Positions 3,390-6,152 of a DNA stretch of 6,152 nucleotides are shown piece by piece. The stretch spans positions 1-6,152 of the forward strand of contig JAURLR010000057.1 of NCBI GenBank assembly GCA_030831135.1. Direction: 5' to 3'. Origin of the DNA: Alphaproteobacteria bacterium. GTDB taxonomy: Bacteria; Pseudomonadota; Alphaproteobacteria; UBA6615. Below the pieces are notes generated by a model, which was not told the origin of the DNA, searched no databases, and worked only from the letters and a program-made list of their open reading frames with translations. A program made the position numbers and the translations under genes. Every line of letters starts with the position of its first letter. Position 1 is the first letter of the stretch.

Positions 3390-6152
3390 ATGCCTGACAT
3401 CGGCTATGTCGAACTGCAGGTCACGACCAATTTCACCTTCCTGCAGGGGGCGGCCCACCCCGAGGAACTGGCCGCGCAGGCGGGAGCGCTCGGGCATGAC
3501 GCCATGGCAATCACCGATCACAACACCCTGGCCGGTGTGGTGCGGGGGCATCTGGGGGCAAAGAACGCCGGAATCCGCGTGATCGTGGGGACACGCCTGA
3601 ATTTTTCCGACGGCACGCCCTCCCTGCTTTGCCTGCCGACCGATTGCGCGGCTTATGGCCGCCTGTCGCGCCTGCTCACGCTCGGCAAGCGCCGGGCAGA
3701 AAAGGCCCGATGCCGGCTTGATGCCAGCGACCTGTTTTCGCCGGACGGGGTTTTCGCGCGCGGGACCGGACAGGTGCTGATCGCGCTCTCTCCCGTTGCG
3801 CCGGACGAGAATTTTTCCAGTTTTCTGAATCAGATGCGCGGCGAACTTGAATCAAAAACTTATCTCGCCGCCAGCCATCTCTACCGGGGTGACGACACAC
3901 GGCGGCTGGCACAACTGGCCGATATCGCCGCCGCGACCGGTATCCCTCTCGTGGCCACGAACGACGTCCAGTATCACCTGCCCGAACGGCGGGCGCTGGC
4001 CGATGTGCTGACCTGTATCCGCGAACACTGCACCATCGACAATGCGGGGCACCGCCTGACCCGGAACGCCGAACGCCACCTCAAACCGGCCGCCGAAATG
4101 GCGCGGCTGTTCCGCGATTATCCCGATGCCGTCGCCCGGACCGTGGAAATCGCCGAGACGTGCGGGTTTTCCCTTGAAGAACTGCGCTACGAATACCCGT
4201 CCGAGCCGGTCTCCCCCGGGCGCACGCCCGATGCGGAACTGGCCCGCCTGGCCTGGTCCGGCGCGGCAGACCGCTATCCGGCCGGCGTGCCCGAGAAGGT
4301 GCGTGCCCAGATCGAACATGAACTCGCGCTGATCGCGGAACTGCGCTACGCGGCCTATTTCCTGACCGTCCACGATATCGTGCAGTTTGCCCGTTCACGG
4401 GACATTCTGTGTCAGGGGCGCGGATCGGCAGCGAATTCGGCGGTCTGCTATTGCATCGGGATCACGGCAGTGGATCCCGCCCGGCTCGACCTGCTGTTCG
4501 AGCGGTTCATCTCCGCCGAACGCAACGAGCCCCCCGATATCGATGTGGATTTCGAGCATGAACGCCGCGAAGAGGTGATGCAGTACATCTACGCCAAATA
4601 CGGGCGGGACCGCGCCGGACTGGCGGCCACCGTGGTGAGCTACCGCTCACGCTCGGCACTGCGCGAGGTCGGCAAGGCGCTGGGCCTGACCGAGGATACG
4701 GTCGCGGCCATGTCCGGACAGGTCTGGGGCTGGTCGAATGACGGCATTCCCGACGAGGTGGTGCGCGCGCTGGGGCTCGACCCCGGCGACCACCGGCTGG
4801 CGCTGGCCCTGCACCTGACCCGGGAACTGATCGGCTTTCCCCGCCATCTCTCCCAGCATGTCGGGGGCTTCGTCATCACCAGGGGCCGGCTCGACGAACT
4901 GGTGCCGATCGAGAACGCGGCCATGGCGGACCGCACCGTGATCGAGTGGGACAAGGACGATCTCGACGCGCTGGGGATGCTCAAGATCGACGTGCTCGCG
5001 CTCGGCATGCTGACCTGCGTGCGCAAGGCCTTCGACCTGCTGGAAACCCACTACGACCGCCCGCTCGAACTCGCCACCGTCCCGGCAGAGGATCCGGCCG
5101 TCTATGACATGCTGTGCGAAGCGGATTCCCTGGGGGTCTTTCAGGTCGAAAGCCGCGCCCAGATGGCCTTCCTGCCGCGCATGCGGCCCCGGAACTTCTA
5201 CGATCTGGTCATCGAGGTCGCCATCGTGCGTCCGGGGCCGATTCAGGGCGACATGGTCCACCCGTATATCCGCCGGCGCAACGGCGAGGAAACCGTGGAA
5301 TTTCCTTCGGCAGAACTTGAAGCCGTGCTCGGCAAGACGCTGGGGGTGCCACTGTTTCAGGAACAGGCCATGCAGATCGCCATCGTGGCCGCCGGGTTCA
5401 CCCCCGGCGAGGCGGACCAGTTGCGCCGCGCCATGGCGACCTTCCGCAAGACGGGCACGATCCACAGTTTCGCACAGCGCATGGTCGAAGGCATGGTCGC
5501 GCGGGGCTATGAGCGGGATTTCGCCGAGCGCTGTTTCCGTCAGATCGAGGGTTTTGGCGAATACGGTTTCCCCGAAAGCCATGCCGCGTCCTTTGCGCTG
5601 CTGGTCTATGTCTCGTCCTGGATCAAGTGTCACTATCCGGATGTCTTCGCTGCCGCCCTGCTCAACAGCCAGCCCATGGGCTTCTATGCCCCGGCCCAGA
5701 TCGTCCGCGATGCGCGCGAGCACGGGGTCGATATCCGCGGTCCGGACGTGAATTTCTCGCAATGGGACCACACGCTGGAAGCGGTTGCCGACGGGCATGC
5801 CCACGCACTCCGCCTCGGGTTCCGGCAGATCAAATCCCTGAATGAAACCGCAGCCCGGGCAATCGCCGCAGCGCGCCCCGCAGAAGGCTACGCTTCGGTT
5901 GAGGATGTCTGGCAGCGTGCGGGCGTGAATTCCGCCGCGCTGGTCGCCATGGCCGAAGCTGACGGATTTGCCTCACTGGGGCTGGAGCGGCGCGAGGCGC
6001 TCTGGGCGATCCGTGCGCTGGGCCATAACGGGCGTGAAACCGCATCCGCCCTGCCCCTGTTCGCCGCTGCGCAAAGCCGCGATGCCACCCCTGAGCCGGA
6101 TATCGTGCTGCCCGATGAGAGCCCCGGAGAGGTCGTCGCCAATGACTATACC
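3390..6152 (+). CDS. dnaE2: DnaE2, error-prone C-family DNA polymerase, C-terminus beyond window
   Basis: DnaE2 is the catalytic subunit of the ImuA-ImuB-DnaE2 translesion mutasome. The window holds 921 codons without a stop; the family is usually about 1050-1150 residues, so the C-terminal OB-fold region is outside. The N-terminal PHP domain starts YVELQVTTNFTFLQGAAHPE (6-25) with AITDHNTLAGVV (40-51). The polymerase core has LCQGRGSAANSAVCY (340-354), PDIDVDFEH with the catalytic aspartates D383 and D385 (382-390), RHLSQHVGGFVIT (485-497), WDKDDLDALGMLKID ending in the third aspartate D534, RPGPIQGDMVHPY (614-626) and FGEYGFPESHAASFAL (722-737). A helix-hairpin-helix segment, LGFRQIKSLNETAARAIAAA, begins at 809. 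The start is firm: TGA at 3384-3386 lies in frame just upstream, and AGGA at 3378-3381 is eight bases from the ATG. SPGEVVANDY near the right edge matches the segment before the C-terminal domain. Co-transcription with imuAB is likely but passes through the 3324-3344 palindrome. Confidence 0.95.
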   Translation, partial: MPDIGYVELQVTTNFTFLQGAAHPEELAAQAGALGHDAMAITDHNTLAGVVRGHLGAKNAGIRVIVGTRLNFSDGTPSLLCLPTDCAAYGRLSRLLTLGKRRAEKARCRLDASDLFSPDGVFARGTGQVLIALSPVAPDENFSSFLNQMRGELESKTYLAASHLYRGDDTRRLAQLADIAAATGIPLVATNDVQYHLPERRALADVLTCIREHCTIDNAGHRLTRNAERHLKPAAEMARLFRDYPDAVARTVEIAETCGFSLEELRYEYPSEPVSPGRTPDAELARLAWSGAADRYPAGVPEKVRAQIEHELALIAELRYAAYFLTVHDIVQFARSRDILCQGRGSAANSAVCYCIGITAVDPARLDLLFERFISAERNEPPDIDVDFEHERREEVMQYIYAKYGRDRAGLAATVVSYRSRSALREVGKALGLTEDTVAAMSGQVWGWSNDGIPDEVVRALGLDPGDHRLALALHLTRELIGFPRHLSQHVGGFVITRGRLDELVPIENAAMADRTVIEWDKDDLDALGMLKIDVLALGMLTCVRKAFDLLETHYDRPLELATVPAEDPAVYDMLCEADSLGVFQVESRAQMAFLPRMRPRNFYDLVIEVAIVRPGPIQGDMVHPYIRRRNGEETVEFPSAELEAVLGKTLGVPLFQEQAMQIAIVAAGFTPGEADQLRRAMATFRKTGTIHSFAQRMVEGMVARGYERDFAERCFRQIEGFGEYGFPESHAASFALLVYVSSWIKCHYPDVFAAALLNSQPMGFYAPAQIVRDAREHGVDIRGPDVNFSQWDHTLEAVADGHAHALRLGFRQIKSLNETAARAIAAARPAEGYASVEDVWQRAGVNSAALVAMAEADGFASLGLERREALWAIRALGHNGRETASALPLFAAAQSRDATPEPDIVLPDESPGEVVANDYT

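Noticed and set aside
3383..3397. Four-codon upstream reading frame (ATG at 3383, stop at 3395-3397) overlapping the dnaE2 start
   Set aside because: The AGGA ribosome binding site is only one base from this ATG and properly spaced for ATG 3390, so initiation at 3383 is unlikely.
4647..5804. Minus-strand open frame (385 codons) inside dnaE2
   Set aside because: dnaE2 is intact and highly conserved here in the forward frame; the antisense frame is a composition shadow.

Overview
The window is GC-rich, densely coding DNA that reads as an alphaproteobacterial chromosome. Three things point there: the imuA-imuB-dnaE2 gene order, the sequence character of the three proteins, and a perfect GAAC-N7-GAAC LexA operator, the alphaproteobacterial SOS box, in front of imuA. 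I cannot assign an order or genus from sequence alone.

Layout: (1) 1-375, minus strand, is the N-terminal half of a short-chain dehydrogenase/reductase (SDR) that runs off the left edge. (2) 376-774 is a 399-bp divergent intergenic region. It holds two pairs of small inverted palindromes from two different repeat families, a 22-bp direct repeat bracketing the first pair, and the SOS promoter of the downstream genes. (3) 775-1731 is imuA, (4) 1562-3304 is imuB, overlapping imuA by about 170 bp in another frame, and (5) from 3390 to the right edge is dnaE2, 921 codons visible and still open. A 21-nt near-perfect palindrome sits in the 85-bp gap between imuB and dnaE2.

The three plus-strand genes form the DNA-damage-inducible mutasome. 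DnaE2 is the C-family error-prone polymerase and keeps its three catalytic aspartates. ImuB is a Y-family-like protein without the catalytic carboxylates and acts as an adaptor to the clamp and partners. ImuA is a RecA/SulA-related accessory protein. LexA very probably controls at least imuA and imuB from the box at 735-749, which overlaps the predicted -10 element.

I see no undescribed system here. The points most worth a second look are the long two-frame imuA/imuB overlap, in which both frames seem to carry conserved family sequence; an A-rich, lysine-rich insertion near the ImuA N-terminus; the stacked palindromic repeats in the intergenic region; and the palindrome that may separate dnaE2 expression from imuAB.
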